Notes: generated by a model from the letters alone, not told the origin. Positions 17,785 through 26,360 are shown, counted from the first letter of the stretch. The stretch: DNA of 64,000 nt from Myxococcales bacterium (GCA_016794525.1 JAEUJY010000090.1:40877-104876); one strand, 5' to 3'. Made by a program: numbers and translations.

Positions 17785-18393
17785 ATGGCCGTCACGCGCC
17801 GCGCGCTGCACGTCGAGGACACGCGGCGCGCGCTCCTCGCCGCGGCCCGGCACGAGTTCGCGACCCGCGGCTACGCCCAGGCCTCGCTCGACGACATCGC
17901 CGCCCGCGCCCGGCTGACCAAGGGCGCGCTTTACCACCACTTCGCGAGCAAGGCGGCGGTCCTGACGGCGGTGTACCTGGAGATGGAGCAGGAGCTGGCC
18001 GAGCGGGTCGCCGCGGCGGTCGCCGCCAGCGCCGGCGACGCCCGCGCGCGCCTGTTCGCGGCGGTCGAGGCGTTCTTCGCCGCGTCGGCGGAGCCGGCGT
18101 ACGCGCGGCTGGTGCTGCGCGACGCGCCCGGCGTGCTCGATCGCGTCGAGGGCCGCTCGATCGATCACGCGATCGGCCTCGAGCTGGTGAGCGGGCTGCT
18201 GGTCGCGCTGCGCGCCGAGGGGCGGCTCGGGCCGCTGCCGCTCGACATGACGGCGCGGATGCTGCTCGCCGCGGTCAGCGAGGTGGCGATGAGCATGGCC
18301 CACGCCGACGATCCCGCGGCGGTGCAGGCCGAGGGGATGGCGGTGATCGACGCGCTGATCACCGGCCTCGAGCTCGTGGCCCGCCGCGCCTGA
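17785..18393 (+). CDS. TetR/AcrR-family repressor
   Basis: 202 residues. The N-terminal helix-turn-helix is typical: ATRGYAQASLDDIAARA, then LTKGALYHHFASKAAVL. The C-terminal ligand domain begins near residue 70 and resembles those of TetR_C members with helices around RLVLRDAPGVLDRVEG. It is divergent from the beta-helix/diheme cytochrome pair with a palindrome between them, so it most likely represses that pair and itself. The ligand is unknown. It is convergent with the haemoglobin gene (12 bp apart). Confidence 0.92.
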   Translation: MAVTRRALHVEDTRRALLAAARHEFATRGYAQASLDDIAARARLTKGALYHHFASKAAVLTAVYLEMEQELAERVAAAVAASAGDARARLFAAVEAFFAASAEPAYARLVLRDAPGVLDRVEGRSIDHAIGLELVSGLLVALRAEGRLGPLPLDMTARMLLAAVSEVAMSMAHADDPAAVQAEGMAVIDALITGLELVARRA

Positions 18394-18405
18394 GGCCGCC
18401 GCAGC

Positions 18406-18822
18406 TCACTCCGCGCGGCGCATCACCGACGCCACCCGCACGCGCTCGGCCGGGACGGCGATCGCGCGCAAGAAGTACGCCTTGAACGCCGGCGCCCACG
18501 GCTGCTCGTCGACCGCGCGCGCCATGCACGTCAGCCACGCGTCGCGCTCGGGCGCGTCGATCGCGAACCGCGCGTGCATGCCCGGGATCGAGATCGGGCC
18601 GAACCGCGCGCGGTAGTCGTTGGGACCACCGAGCCACGCGCACAGGAACACCGCGAGCTTCTCCCGGACCGCGGCCAGATCGGCGCCGTGCATCGCGCGG
18701 ATGCCGCGGGCCTCGACGAGCGTGTCCATGTGGACGTAGAAGCGCTCGACCAGCCGGGCGATGCCGTCGCGGCCGCCGGCGGCGCGGTACGACGCGTCGC
18801 CGACGCCGTAGCCGTCGCTCAT
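18406..18822 (-). CDS. Truncated haemoglobin (group II-like)
   Basis: 138 residues from the ATG at 18822. The frame is open upstream, but this ATG overlaps the stop of the RIC gene as ATGA, which implies translational coupling. The sequence keeps the 2-on-2 globin features: LVERFYVHMD, FLCAWLGGPNDYRARFG and GMHARFAI, where His is the proximal haem ligand. Group II globins (HbO type) bind O2 and NO and protect against NO. Coupling to the iron-sulfur repair protein points to nitrosative-stress defence. Confidence 0.87.
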   Translation of the reverse strand: MSDGYGVGDASYRAAGGRDGIARLVERFYVHMDTLVEARGIRAMHGADLAAVREKLAVFLCAWLGGPNDYRARFGPISIPGMHARFAIDAPERDAWLTCMARAVDEQPWAPAFKAYFLRAIAVPAERVRVASVMRRAE

Positions 18823-19490
18823 CCCGCCGCGCCGATCGCGCGCGCGAACAGCACGTGGTTCTCGAGGTGGATGTGCGCCATCAGCTCGGCCTCGATCGCC
18901 GCGAGGCCGCGGTAGAGCGCGGTCCACGTCGCGCAGGCGTGCGGCGGGATGCGCAGGTCGCCGGTGAGCTCGCGGATCCGCGCGAGCTGCACGCCGTGGG
19001 CGTCGTGCTCGTGCTCCATCACCTCGATCGGCATCGCGACGGCGGGGCCGCGCGCGCCCCGCCGCAGCATCGGGAACAGGATCTGCTCCTCCTTGGCCAT
19101 GTGGCTCTGCATCTCGCCGAAGAACTCGGTGAGCACGTCGGCCAGGCCCGCCGGCACCGCGGGCTTGGCGGCGTGGACCCGCTCGACCTTGCGCGCCGCC
19201 TCGATCAGCGGCGGCAGATCGCGCCGCAGCCCGGCGTGGTAGTGGCCCTCGATGTGATCGACCAGCTCGGCCTGCGATCGCTGCGCCCAGCGCGGCAGGT
19301 CGTCGCCGCGCCCGGCCTCGCGCTCGATCTCCTCGGCGACCTCGGCGGGGTTGAGGTCGGCCTTGACGCACGCCTCCTCCAGCGTCCGCTGGCCGCCGCA
19401 GCAGAAGTCGAGGCGATGGCGCAGGAAGACGCGGGTGGACGACGGCTGGGCGGCGGCGATGTCGCCGATGGGCGTGGTGAGGAGCTGCAT
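18819..19490 (-). CDS. Iron-sulfur cluster repair di-iron protein (RIC/ScdA/YtfE)
   Basis: 223 residues. The N-terminal ScdA_N region has FLRHRLDFCCGGQRTL, the double-Cys motif near residue 30. The hemerythrin-like four-helix bundle then supplies di-iron ligands: HIEGHYH, HMAKEEQILFP, EHEHDAHG and HIHLENHVLF. Family members rebuild Fe-S centres damaged by NO or peroxide. It is the first gene of a two-gene operon with the truncated haemoglobin (4-bp overlap). Its upstream region is unusually A+T-rich and holds a Crp/Fnr-like half site, which is consistent with induction at low oxygen or by NO. Confidence 0.93.
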   Translation of the reverse strand: MQLLTTPIGDIAAAQPSSTRVFLRHRLDFCCGGQRTLEEACVKADLNPAEVAEEIEREAGRGDDLPRWAQRSQAELVDHIEGHYHAGLRRDLPPLIEAARKVERVHAAKPAVPAGLADVLTEFFGEMQSHMAKEEQILFPMLRRGARGPAVAMPIEVMEHEHDAHGVQLARIRELTGDLRIPPHACATWTALYRGLAAIEAELMAHIHLENHVLFARAIGAAG

Positions 19491-19529
19491 GCCCGCAGCG
19501 TTTGCACGCCGAGATCCAGCCTCAATTGA

Positions 19530-19543
19530 TTGATTTCATTGAA
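19530..19543. promoter_or_regulatory. Crp/Fnr-like site upstream of the RIC gene
   Basis: TTGAT-TTCA-TTGAA: the left half is the perfect Fnr half-site TTGAT, and the right half agrees with ATCAA at 3 of 5 positions. It lies 40-53 nt upstream of the RIC start, about where an activator site would be if transcription starts close to the gene. A second overlapping TTGAT begins at 19526. Confidence 0.4.
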
Positions 19544-19571
19544 ACCACGCCCGCTGTCGGTCGTCCCATCG

Positions 19572-19584
19572 ACAACGCCGTTGT
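19572..19584. promoter_or_regulatory. Palindrome in the RIC / YwiC-like divergent region
   Basis: ACAACG-C-CGTTGT is a perfect 13-bp palindrome, 82 nt upstream of the RIC start and 91 nt upstream of the YwiC-like start. It may be an operator serving either direction. The regulator is unknown. Confidence 0.4.
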
Positions 19585-19674
19585 TACCCGGACGACATCT
19601 TGAGCGCCGAACGATGCGTCGCCGCGGCGGTTTGAGCCACGTCCGCGGGCACATCGCTTGCTGTCCCTCCGGGC

Positions 19675-20508
19675 ATGGCCGCTCGTCGACCCGCCGCTCG
19701 ATCGCTGTGGCCGCGGGAGCACGGCGCCTATGTCCAGCTGCTGGTGCCGCTGTGCACGGCGCTGATCGCCACCGGCGGGAGCGCGGCCAGCGCGGCGATC
19801 GCGATCGGCGCATGCCTGGCGTTCGTGGCCAGCGAGCCGCTGCGGGTGGTCGTCGGCGCGCGCGGGGCGCGGCTGCGCGAGACCGCCGGCGCCCGGGCCC
19901 GCGTGCGGCTGGCGCTGCTCGGCGCTGCCGCGATGCTCGTCGGCGGCGCCGGCCTGGCGCTCGCGCCGCGGTCCGCGCTGTGGCTGTCGGCGCTGGTCGC
20001 CGTGCCGCTGGGGTTCGTGCTGGTCGCCGCCACCCGCCGCGCCGAGGGCACGGTGCTCGGCGAGCTGGCCGCGGCGGTCGGGCTCGCGGGCGCCGCCGCG
20101 CCGGTGGCGGTGGCCGGCGGCATGCGCGCGCTCGACGCGCTGACGATCTGGGGCGCGTGGTCGATGGCCTACGCGACCACGGTGATCGCGGTGCACCACG
20201 TGATCGCGCGCCACCGCCGCGCGGATCGCGGTCGCGCCCGCCTCGGCCGCTGGCTCGGCGTCGCGCTCGCCGGCGCCGGCCTCGCCGCGCTGATCGCGAT
20301 CGCGCCGATCGCGTGGTTCGCCGCGCCGCTGGCCGCCGCCGCGGTCGTGGTGCTGGTCGTGACGCCGCCCGCGACCCGCCTGCGCGCGATCGGCGTGGCG
20401 TTCCTCGCGATCTCCCTGGTCGCCGCGCTGTGCGCCGTCACCGCCGCCCGGCGCGTGGCGCCCGAACCCGCGCCCGCGCGCCCCGGCGCGGCGCAGCTCG
20501 CTGGTTGA
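19675..20508 (+). CDS. YwiC-like multi-pass membrane protein
   Basis: 277 residues with eight or so hydrophobic helices. The N-terminal motif LWPREHGAYVQLLVPL is the signature of YwiC-like proteins, which in Bacillus subtilis lie beside the anaerobic genes narK and fnr. The function is unknown; distant similarity to UbiA-type prenyltransferases has been suggested for the fold. Here it is divergent from the RIC/haemoglobin operon across a 184-bp A+T-rich control region, which supports a link to low-oxygen or NO physiology. The start at 19675 has no clear Shine-Dalgarno sequence. Confidence 0.83.
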   Translation: MAARRPAARSLWPREHGAYVQLLVPLCTALIATGGSAASAAIAIGACLAFVASEPLRVVVGARGARLRETAGARARVRLALLGAAAMLVGGAGLALAPRSALWLSALVAVPLGFVLVAATRRAEGTVLGELAAAVGLAGAAAPVAVAGGMRALDALTIWGAWSMAYATTVIAVHHVIARHRRADRGRARLGRWLGVALAGAGLAALIAIAPIAWFAAPLAAAAVVVLVVTPPATRLRAIGVAFLAISLVAALCAVTAARRVAPEPAPARPGAAQLAG

Positions 20509-20536
20509 CGGCGCGCGGCCGCGCTACGGATGGGGC

Positions 20537-21352
20537 GTGGTCCGTCTCCCCCGCCCCATCCCCGCGCGCGCGCGGCGCGACGTCGGCGTGACGCTGTCGC
20601 GCCGCGGCCTGCTCGCCGGGGCCGCCGCCGCGCTCGCCTGCCGCGCCGGAGCTCGCCCCGTGCCCTCGCTCATCCATCGTCCCGCGTCGTCGCTGCCGAC
20701 CACCACGCTGCCGTGGCTGTCATTGCGCGATCACTTCGTCGCCACCGTCGGGCCGCACGCCGGCGAGGGCCGCCCGCGCGGCGCGCTGCTGGTGCTCGCC
20801 GACGCAACCTTCGCGCCGCGCTCGCGGTTCCCGCTGCACCCGCACGAGGAGATGGAGATCCTGAGCGTCGTCATCGACGGCACGCTGTCGCATCACGGCA
20901 GCGAGGCCCACGGCGCGGCGGTCGGGCCGCGGGGCGCGCAGCTGATCTCCGCGCGCACCGGCATCGTCCACGCCGAGGGCAACGACACCGACGCCCCGAC
21001 CCGGATGCTGCAGCTGTGGTTCCAGCCCGATCGCCACGGCGGCGCGCCAGCGTACTTCGCGCGGCAGCTCGCGGGCGTTGGCCGCGAAGTCATCGCCGGC
21101 GACGCCGGCATGCCGCTCCGCACCGACGCGCGGGTCTGGTGGATCACGCTGGCGGCCGGCGCCACCGCGCCGCTGGTCGTCGAGCCTGGCCGCCAGGCAT
21201 ACCTCCTCGCGCTGACCGGGCCGGTCCGCGTCACCGCCGACGGCGCCGCCGCGCGCCTGGCCACCGGCGACGGCGCCGAGCTCGGCCCTGGCGCCTTCGC
21301 GCTGACCGCCGACGCCGACCACGCCGCCTTGTGGATCGACCTGCCGGCCTAG
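20537..21352 (+). CDS. Pirin-family protein with Tat-type signal
   Basis: 271 residues from a GTG. The N-terminus contains LSRRGLLAGAAAALA, a twin-arginine-like export signal. The cupin core keeps the metal-binding cluster FPLHPHEEMEILSVV with later HxxE (IVHAEGNDT). This is the pirin/YhhW arrangement of three His and one Glu that binds Fe. YhhW-type pirins show quercetin dioxygenase activity, but the natural substrate is unclear. Export of a pirin is unusual because most are cytoplasmic. It lies 28 bp behind the YwiC-like gene and may share its transcript. Confidence 0.8.
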   Translation: MVRLPRPIPARARRDVGVTLSRRGLLAGAAAALACRAGARPVPSLIHRPASSLPTTTLPWLSLRDHFVATVGPHAGEGRPRGALLVLADATFAPRSRFPLHPHEEMEILSVVIDGTLSHHGSEAHGAAVGPRGAQLISARTGIVHAEGNDTDAPTRMLQLWFQPDRHGGAPAYFARQLAGVGREVIAGDAGMPLRTDARVWWITLAAGATAPLVVEPGRQAYLLALTGPVRVTADGAAARLATGDGAELGPGAFALTADADHAALWIDLPA

Positions 21353-21419
21353 TGCTCCGACCGCGCGATCCCGGACCGCCACGCCGACGATGCGTTCGAT
21401 GGGCGGCGTCGCAACTCCT

Positions 21420-21440
21420 CGAGCTACGGTGAGTAGCTCG
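21420..21440. terminator. Hairpin between convergent pirin and M13 peptidase genes
   Basis: A perfect 8-bp stem CGAGCTAC / GTAGCTCG with loop GGTGA lies 67 bp after the pirin stop and 20 bp after the peptidase stop (reading the minus strand). No T run, so it is probably a bidirectional, structure-dependent terminator. Confidence 0.5.
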
Positions 21441-21460
21441 TCGGCGCGCACCCTACCCCG

Positions 21461-23572
21461 CTACCAGACCTGGCACATCTGCGCGGGCCGCATCTTCGCG
21501 CCGGCCTTGCAGCCGAACGCCTCCCCGAACTCCGGCGTCGCCTGCAGCGAGCCGTTGACGCGCCACTGCGCGGGCGAGTGGACGTCGACCGTGGCGAGCA
21601 GCGCGGCGATCTCGGGGCGGAACTTCGCGCACCACGCCTGGCCGAAGCCGAGGAAGAACTGCTGGTCCTCGGTGAAGCCGTCGGCGACGACCGGCGCGCC
21701 CGACCGCAGCGCGCGGGCCGCGCGCAGCGCCAGCTTGACGCCGCCGATGTCGGCGATGTTCTCGCCGACGGTGTTGGCGCCGTTGAGGTGGACGTCGGGC
21801 ACCGCCTCGTAGGCGTCGTACTGCTTGATCACGCACTGGGTGCGCGCCTTGAACTCGTCGCCGGTGGCCTTGGCCCACCAGTTCTTCAGGTTGCCCTGGG
21901 CGTCGTACTGCGCGCCCTGATCGTCGAAGCCGTGGGTCAGCTCGTGGCCGACGACGACGCCCATGCCGCCGAGGTTGACCTGGGCCGACGCGGTCGGGCT
22001 GAAGAACGGCGGCTGCAGGATGCCGGCCGGGAACACCATGCCGTTGAGCGCCGGCTCGTAGTAGGCGTTGACCGTCGGCGCCGACAGCTGCCAGTCGTCG
22101 CGATCGAGCGGCTTGCCGATCTTGGCGAGGAGCCGCGCGCGCTCGGCGCGGCGCGCCGCCAGCGCGTTGGCCGCGTAGCCGGGCCCGATCGCGATCATCG
22201 GGGCCCGCCACGCCTTGGGGTAGCCGATCTGGTAGGTCATCGCGTCGAGCTTGGCGCGCGCCGCCTCCTTGGTGGCCTCGTCCATCCACGGCAGCGCGTC
22301 GAGGTTGGCGCGCATCGCGTCGGAGATCGCGTGGACCTGGCCCTCGGCCGCCTGCTTGGCCGCGGCGCTGAACCGCTCGCGGGTGAAGACCTGGCCGGTG
22401 AGATCGCCGAGCGCGCCGTCGGTCGCGGCCACGCAGCGCTTCCACCGCGCCTCTTGCTCGGCCTGGCCGGTCAGCATGCCGATGAACGCGAACTGCGCGT
22501 CGTCGAAGCGCTTGGGCAGGAGCCCGGCGACCGCGCCGAGCAGGTGGACGCGCAGGTAGGTGCGCCACGCCTCGGGCTTGGTCGTCGTGACCAGCTTGTC
22601 GAGGCCCTTGAGGAAGGCCGGCGACGCGACGGTGATCGCGGCGACGTCGGGCACGCCGGCGCCGGCGAAGTAGCGGTCCCACGCGAAGTGCGGCGCGGCC
22701 TTCTGCACGCCGGCGCGCTCGAGGCGGTTGTAGGTCGCGACCGGATCGCGGCGCACGACCTTGTCGAGCGACACCTTGGCGATCGCGGTCTCGACGGCGA
22801 TCACCTGATCGGCGGCCTTGGCGGCGTCGGCCTCCGACTTGCCGTCGAGCACCAGCAGCGACGCGAGGTAGTGGTGGTACGCCTTGCGCAGGCCCTTCTC
22901 GGCCAGCCCGTCCTTCAGGTAGTAGTCGCGATCGGGCAGCCCGAGGCCGCCCTGATCGAGGCCGCCGATGACCTGGCGCGCGTCCTTGGCGTCCTGGACC
23001 TGGCCGAAGGTGAACAGCGCGCTCGCGCCGACCGCGTGCAGCGCCGCGGTGGCGTCGGCCAGCGTCTTGCCGTCCTTGACCTTGGCGATGACGGCGTCGA
23101 GTTCGGCCAGCGGCGCGACGCCGGCGGCCTCGACCGCGGCCTCGTCCATGCACGCGCCGTAGTAGCTGCCGAGCGTCGCCATCAACGGATCGCCGCCGGG
23201 CGTGCTGCGCGCGCGCTCGAGCACGCCGTGCAGGAACTCCTGGTTGCGATCCTCGATGTCGATGAAGCTGCGCATCGCCGCCGGCTTGTCGGCCGGGATC
23301 TCGGTGCGCGCGATCCAGCCGCCGCACGCGTACTGGTAGAAGTCGTCGCACGGGTCGGCCGAGCGATCCATCGCGGTCGGGTCGAGGCCGAGCGCGGCCA
23401 GGGTCGTGGTCGAGCCCGGCGCCGGCGGCGCGGCGGGATCGGTGGGCAGCGGGTTGGCGACGTCGGTCGGGGTCGGCGTGGCGACCGGCGTGGGCGCCTT
23501 GCTCGAGCAGGCGCTGGCGGTGAGCGTCAGCGCCAGGCCGACGAACGAGGGTGCGAGGCGAGTCGGATGCAT
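21461..23572 (-). CDS. M13-family metallopeptidase (PepO/neprilysin-like), lipoprotein
   Basis: 703 residues. GGAGG 5 nt upstream and the signal ALTLTASAC fix the ATG at 23572 although the frame is open further upstream. A Thr/Pro-rich tether follows the lipid Cys. The M13 N-domain has DPCDDFYQYACGGW, and the catalytic domain has NAYYEPALNGMVFPAG, the zinc site HELTHGFDDQG and the third ligand ENIADIGG. The C-terminus MCQVW is the usual CxxW ending. It is a full-length surface-anchored zinc endopeptidase acting on peptides outside the cytoplasm. Confidence 0.95.
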   Translation of the reverse strand: MHPTRLAPSFVGLALTLTASACSSKAPTPVATPTPTDVANPLPTDPAAPPAPGSTTTLAALGLDPTAMDRSADPCDDFYQYACGGWIARTEIPADKPAAMRSFIDIEDRNQEFLHGVLERARSTPGGDPLMATLGSYYGACMDEAAVEAAGVAPLAELDAVIAKVKDGKTLADATAALHAVGASALFTFGQVQDAKDARQVIGGLDQGGLGLPDRDYYLKDGLAEKGLRKAYHHYLASLLVLDGKSEADAAKAADQVIAVETAIAKVSLDKVVRRDPVATYNRLERAGVQKAAPHFAWDRYFAGAGVPDVAAITVASPAFLKGLDKLVTTTKPEAWRTYLRVHLLGAVAGLLPKRFDDAQFAFIGMLTGQAEQEARWKRCVAATDGALGDLTGQVFTRERFSAAAKQAAEGQVHAISDAMRANLDALPWMDEATKEAARAKLDAMTYQIGYPKAWRAPMIAIGPGYAANALAARRAERARLLAKIGKPLDRDDWQLSAPTVNAYYEPALNGMVFPAGILQPPFFSPTASAQVNLGGMGVVVGHELTHGFDDQGAQYDAQGNLKNWWAKATGDEFKARTQCVIKQYDAYEAVPDVHLNGANTVGENIADIGGVKLALRAARALRSGAPVVADGFTEDQQFFLGFGQAWCAKFRPEIAALLATVDVHSPAQWRVNGSLQATPEFGEAFGCKAGAKMRPAQMCQVW

Positions 23573-23792
23573 GCGGTCCTCCGGGCGCGCATCTTGGTCG
23601 GGCGCGCCCGCCGGGACAATCGCTGGCCGCGCGCTTCTGCTACCGGGCCGCCGCTGCCCGCCGCTCACCTGGGCGCGGCCTCGACGCCGCGCTGCGACCG
23701 CCCCGACGCCGGCGGCGGTCGCGGGGGTGTCGCACGAGCGTAACCGCGCCCCGCGTGTCAACCGCGCGGCGCGCTCGCGCATCTTCACGGCC

Positions 23793-24434
23793 ATGCGCAC
23801 CCTCTCGCTGGTCCCGCTCGCCTTCGCGTTGTTCGCCTGCAACCTCGCCGATGCCCAGGTGAAGGGCAACGGCACCGCCCGCACCGAGGCCCGCGCCGTC
23901 GGCGGCTTCGCGAGCGTCTCGGCCGGCGGCGCGGTCGCGCTGACGATCACCGTCGGCGGCGCCACCGCGGTCAGCGTCACCGCCGACGACAACGTCCTGC
24001 CGCTGATCCGCACCCGGGTCCAGGGCGACCGCCTCATCATCGACAGCACCGACAGCTACTCGCCCAAGACCCCGGTGCGGATCGCGATCACGACGCCGAC
24101 GCTGACCGCGCTGGGGCTGTCCGGCGCGTCCAGCGCGACCGCCACCGGCGTCACCGGCAGCGGCCTCGCGGTCGATCTGTCGGGCGCGAGCAAGGCGACC
24201 CTGGCCGGCACCACCGCGGCGATCACGATCGAGGCCAGCGGCGCCGCCGAGCTCGACACCACCAAGCTGGCCGCGCAGGACGCGACGGTCGCGGTCTCGG
24301 GTGCCAGCCACGTCGCGCTGGCGGTGGCGCGCGGCCTCACCGTGGAGGCCAGCGGCGCCAGCATGGTCGACTACTGGGGCTCGCCGGCGGTCACCAAGGC
24401 CACCTCGGGCGTCAGCCGCGTCCGCAAGCACTGA
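23793..24434 (+). CDS. DUF2807 (GIN-domain) lipoprotein
   Basis: 213 residues with signal MRTLSLVPLAFALFAC (Cys16). The body is a right-handed beta-helix of short Gly/Ser/Ala rungs (LGLSGASSATATGVTG, VAVSGASHVALAVARG, LTVEASGASMVDYWG), characteristic of DUF2807 head domains, starting with the usual GNGTARTEARAVGGFASV. Family members are exported putative adhesins or auto-transporter-like proteins with no known enzyme activity. It is divergent from the M13 peptidase gene across 220 bp, which holds no further gene. The frame extends upstream to 23406, antisense to the peptidase gene, and that part is not coding. Confidence 0.85.
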   Translation: MRTLSLVPLAFALFACNLADAQVKGNGTARTEARAVGGFASVSAGGAVALTITVGGATAVSVTADDNVLPLIRTRVQGDRLIIDSTDSYSPKTPVRIAITTPTLTALGLSGASSATATGVTGSGLAVDLSGASKATLAGTTAAITIEASGAAELDTTKLAAQDATVAVSGASHVALAVARGLTVEASGASMVDYWGSPAVTKATSGVSRVRKH

Positions 24435-24541
24435 TCGGCGGCGGCGGCTCGCTATTCGCCGGCGATGGCGTACGGTGTCGATCCATCGATGCAGGGCGTG
24501 ACGCAAGGATCTCGGGACGCGCGGCGCGGCGGCGCGACCGC

Positions 24542-25294
24542 GTGATCACCATCTACCGCGCCGACGAGCGCCACCACGTCCACGGCCGCGCCCACGACCA
24601 CTGGCGCACGTTCCACCCGCGCGGCCCCGGCGATCCGCTGGCCGGCGGCTTCGGCGTGCTGGCCGCGCTCGACGAGGATCGCCTCGGCCCCGGCGAGCGG
24701 CCGCAGCGGCAGTCGACCGTCGACGGCGAGCTCGTGACCTACGTGCGCGCCGGCGCGCTGGCGGTGCTCGACTCGCGCGGCGCGTCGGGCGCGATCCACG
24801 CCGGCGAGTTCCGCCGCACCGTCGCGCACCCCGATCTGCGGCACGGCGTCGGCAACGCCTCGCGCACCGAGTGGGCCCACGCGTTCCAGCTCAGCCTGGC
24901 GGCGCCCGGCCTGCCCAGCGGGCTGCGCGCGGATCAGCGCGGCTTCGCGATCGCCGAGCACGGCGGCCGGCTGTGCGTCGTGGCGTCGCCCGACGGCCGC
25001 GGCGGCTCGCTGCGGATGCACGCCGACGTCGTGATCCTGGCGGCGACGCTGGCGCCCGGCCAGGTCGTCGCGCACGGCCTGACGCCGGGCCGCGCGGCCT
25101 GGGTCCACGTGGTCCGCGGCGACGCCGCGCTCGGCGACTTCACGCTGACCGACGGCGACGGCGCGGGCGTCACCGACGAGCGGACCGTCACCGTGCGCGC
25201 GCGCGCGGCCACCGAGATCCTGGTGTGCGATCTGATCGAGCCGACGCCGCCGCGGCCGCGCACGCGCAGCCGCCCCGGCTCGCTCGCCGGCTGA
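24542..25294 (+). CDS. Pirin-like protein with degenerate metal site
   Basis: 250 residues from a GTG. The fold markers of YhhW-type pirins are present: ERHHVHGRAHDH at the start, then VDGELVTYVRAGALAVLDSRG. However, the segment that should read HPHRGFETVTY reads RPQRQSTVDGELVTY, so the metal-binding histidines are missing, whereas the other pirin at 20537 keeps them. It may be a metal-free regulatory or binding protein. The second half (LAATLAPGQVVAHGLTPGR) is the usual pirin C-domain. It is convergent with the next gene (4 bp between stops). Confidence 0.75.
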   Translation: MITIYRADERHHVHGRAHDHWRTFHPRGPGDPLAGGFGVLAALDEDRLGPGERPQRQSTVDGELVTYVRAGALAVLDSRGASGAIHAGEFRRTVAHPDLRHGVGNASRTEWAHAFQLSLAAPGLPSGLRADQRGFAIAEHGGRLCVVASPDGRGGSLRMHADVVILAATLAPGQVVAHGLTPGRAAWVHVVRGDAALGDFTLTDGDGAGVTDERTVTVRARAATEILVCDLIEPTPPRPRTRSRPGSLAG

Positions 25295-25298
25295 CGGC

Positions 25299-26360
25299 TC
25301 AGCCGCCCGCGGCCGCGCCGGCCAGCGCCGCGACCGCCCGCGCCGCCGCGATCGGCGTGAGCGCCTCGGCCAGCGCCAGCGCCACCCGGGCCAGCCCCCG
25401 CGGCGCGAGGTGGTGCCACAGCCCGACGTGGACGATCACCTGGTCGCCGCGATCGCGGGCCGCGGCGAGGCCGGCGTCGCCCCAGGCGATCGGCACCGCG
25501 CGCAGCGCGTCGGCGGTGAGCGGCGGCGGCAGCGCGTCGGCGATCACCTCGACCAGCGCGGCCACCAGCGCCGGCGGCAACACCTCGCCGGCCGGCGCGC
25601 CGACGATCGGCGGCGGCGGCGCGCGGTGGCGCAGCCCGCCGTCGGGGCCCAGCCGCGCCAGCCGCGCCCACGGCCGATCGCCGAACCACAGCTCGGCGGC
25701 GACGCCGTCGTCGTCATCGTCGACCAGCCGGCGGACGCCGCCGCCCCGCTCGAAGCTCGCGCCGCCGAGCACGACCCGCTCGACGCCCGCGCGCAGGCCG
25801 ACGAAGGCGTCGGCGGCGAGGCGCGCCCGCTCGTGCGGCGCCGGCGCGAAGTCGATCGCGATCGGCGGCAGCGCGCCGCCGCGCCAGCGGCTCGCCGCGG
25901 CGGCGGTGAACGTGGCCTCGTCGCCGTCGGCGCGGAAGCTGGCGGCCAGCGCGGCCCACAGCGCCGCGGTCGGGTACGGCCCGGCGTAGCGCAGCGCGGC
26001 CACGCCGGCGTCGCGCGCCAGCCGCGCGATCGTGTCGAGCAGCATCGTGCCGGTCCCCGGCGGCAGCGCGCCGGGGCGATCGATCGCCGGGATCGCGGTC
26101 GGCCGCCGCCAGTCGATCGCCGACAGCCGCGCGACCGCGACGCCGTCGACGGTGAGCGCGTGGGCGGCGCCCAGCACCGGGTGCGCGGCGATCGCGCCGT
26201 CGACGCGCAGCGCGCGCGCGTCGTAGCCGGTGACGGTCAGCGCGGCCAGCCCGTCACCGGCCCAGCGCAGCTCGGCCTGCGCGCCGCCGTCGCGATCGCG
26301 CCGCACCCAGCCGTCGGCGGCGTGCGCGATCGTCGTGCCGTGGGGCAGCGCCGTGATCAC
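25299..26360 (-). CDS. Conserved hypothetical protein
   Basis: 353 residues from a GTG at 26360. No signal peptide or membrane helix is seen. The only phrases that stand out are AIDWRRPTAIPAIDRPG, LRYAGPYPTAALWAALAASF and VLPPALVAALVEVIADALPP. A run of Asp (RLVDDDDDG) lies near the middle. It is rich in Ala and Arg, with codon use like its neighbours, so it is probably a real gene. I do not recognise the family. It lies 4 bp from the pirin-like gene stop and 19 bp upstream of the next minus-strand gene, so it may be co-transcribed with that lipoprotein gene. Confidence 0.65.
   Translation of the reverse strand: MITALPHGTTIAHAADGWVRRDRDGGAQAELRWAGDGLAALTVTGYDARALRVDGAIAAHPVLGAAHALTVDGVAVARLSAIDWRRPTAIPAIDRPGALPPGTGTMLLDTIARLARDAGVAALRYAGPYPTAALWAALAASFRADGDEATFTAAAASRWRGGALPPIAIDFAPAPHERARLAADAFVGLRAGVERVVLGGASFERGGGVRRLVDDDDDGVAAELWFGDRPWARLARLGPDGGLRHRAPPPPIVGAPAGEVLPPALVAALVEVIADALPPPLTADALRAVPIAWGDAGLAAARDRGDQVIVHVGLWHHLAPRGLARVALALAEALTPIAAARAVAALAGAAAGG

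Noticed and set aside
15159..17822. Fusion of the beta-helix and diheme cytochrome genes into one 887-residue protein
   Set aside because: The beta-helix gene is read in another frame with its own stop. The cytochrome has its own lipobox and ATG at 16337, so these are two genes.
23406..23792. N-terminal extension of the DUF2807 protein
   Set aside because: The frame is open but antisense to the M13 peptidase gene. The lipobox signal at 23793 marks the true start.
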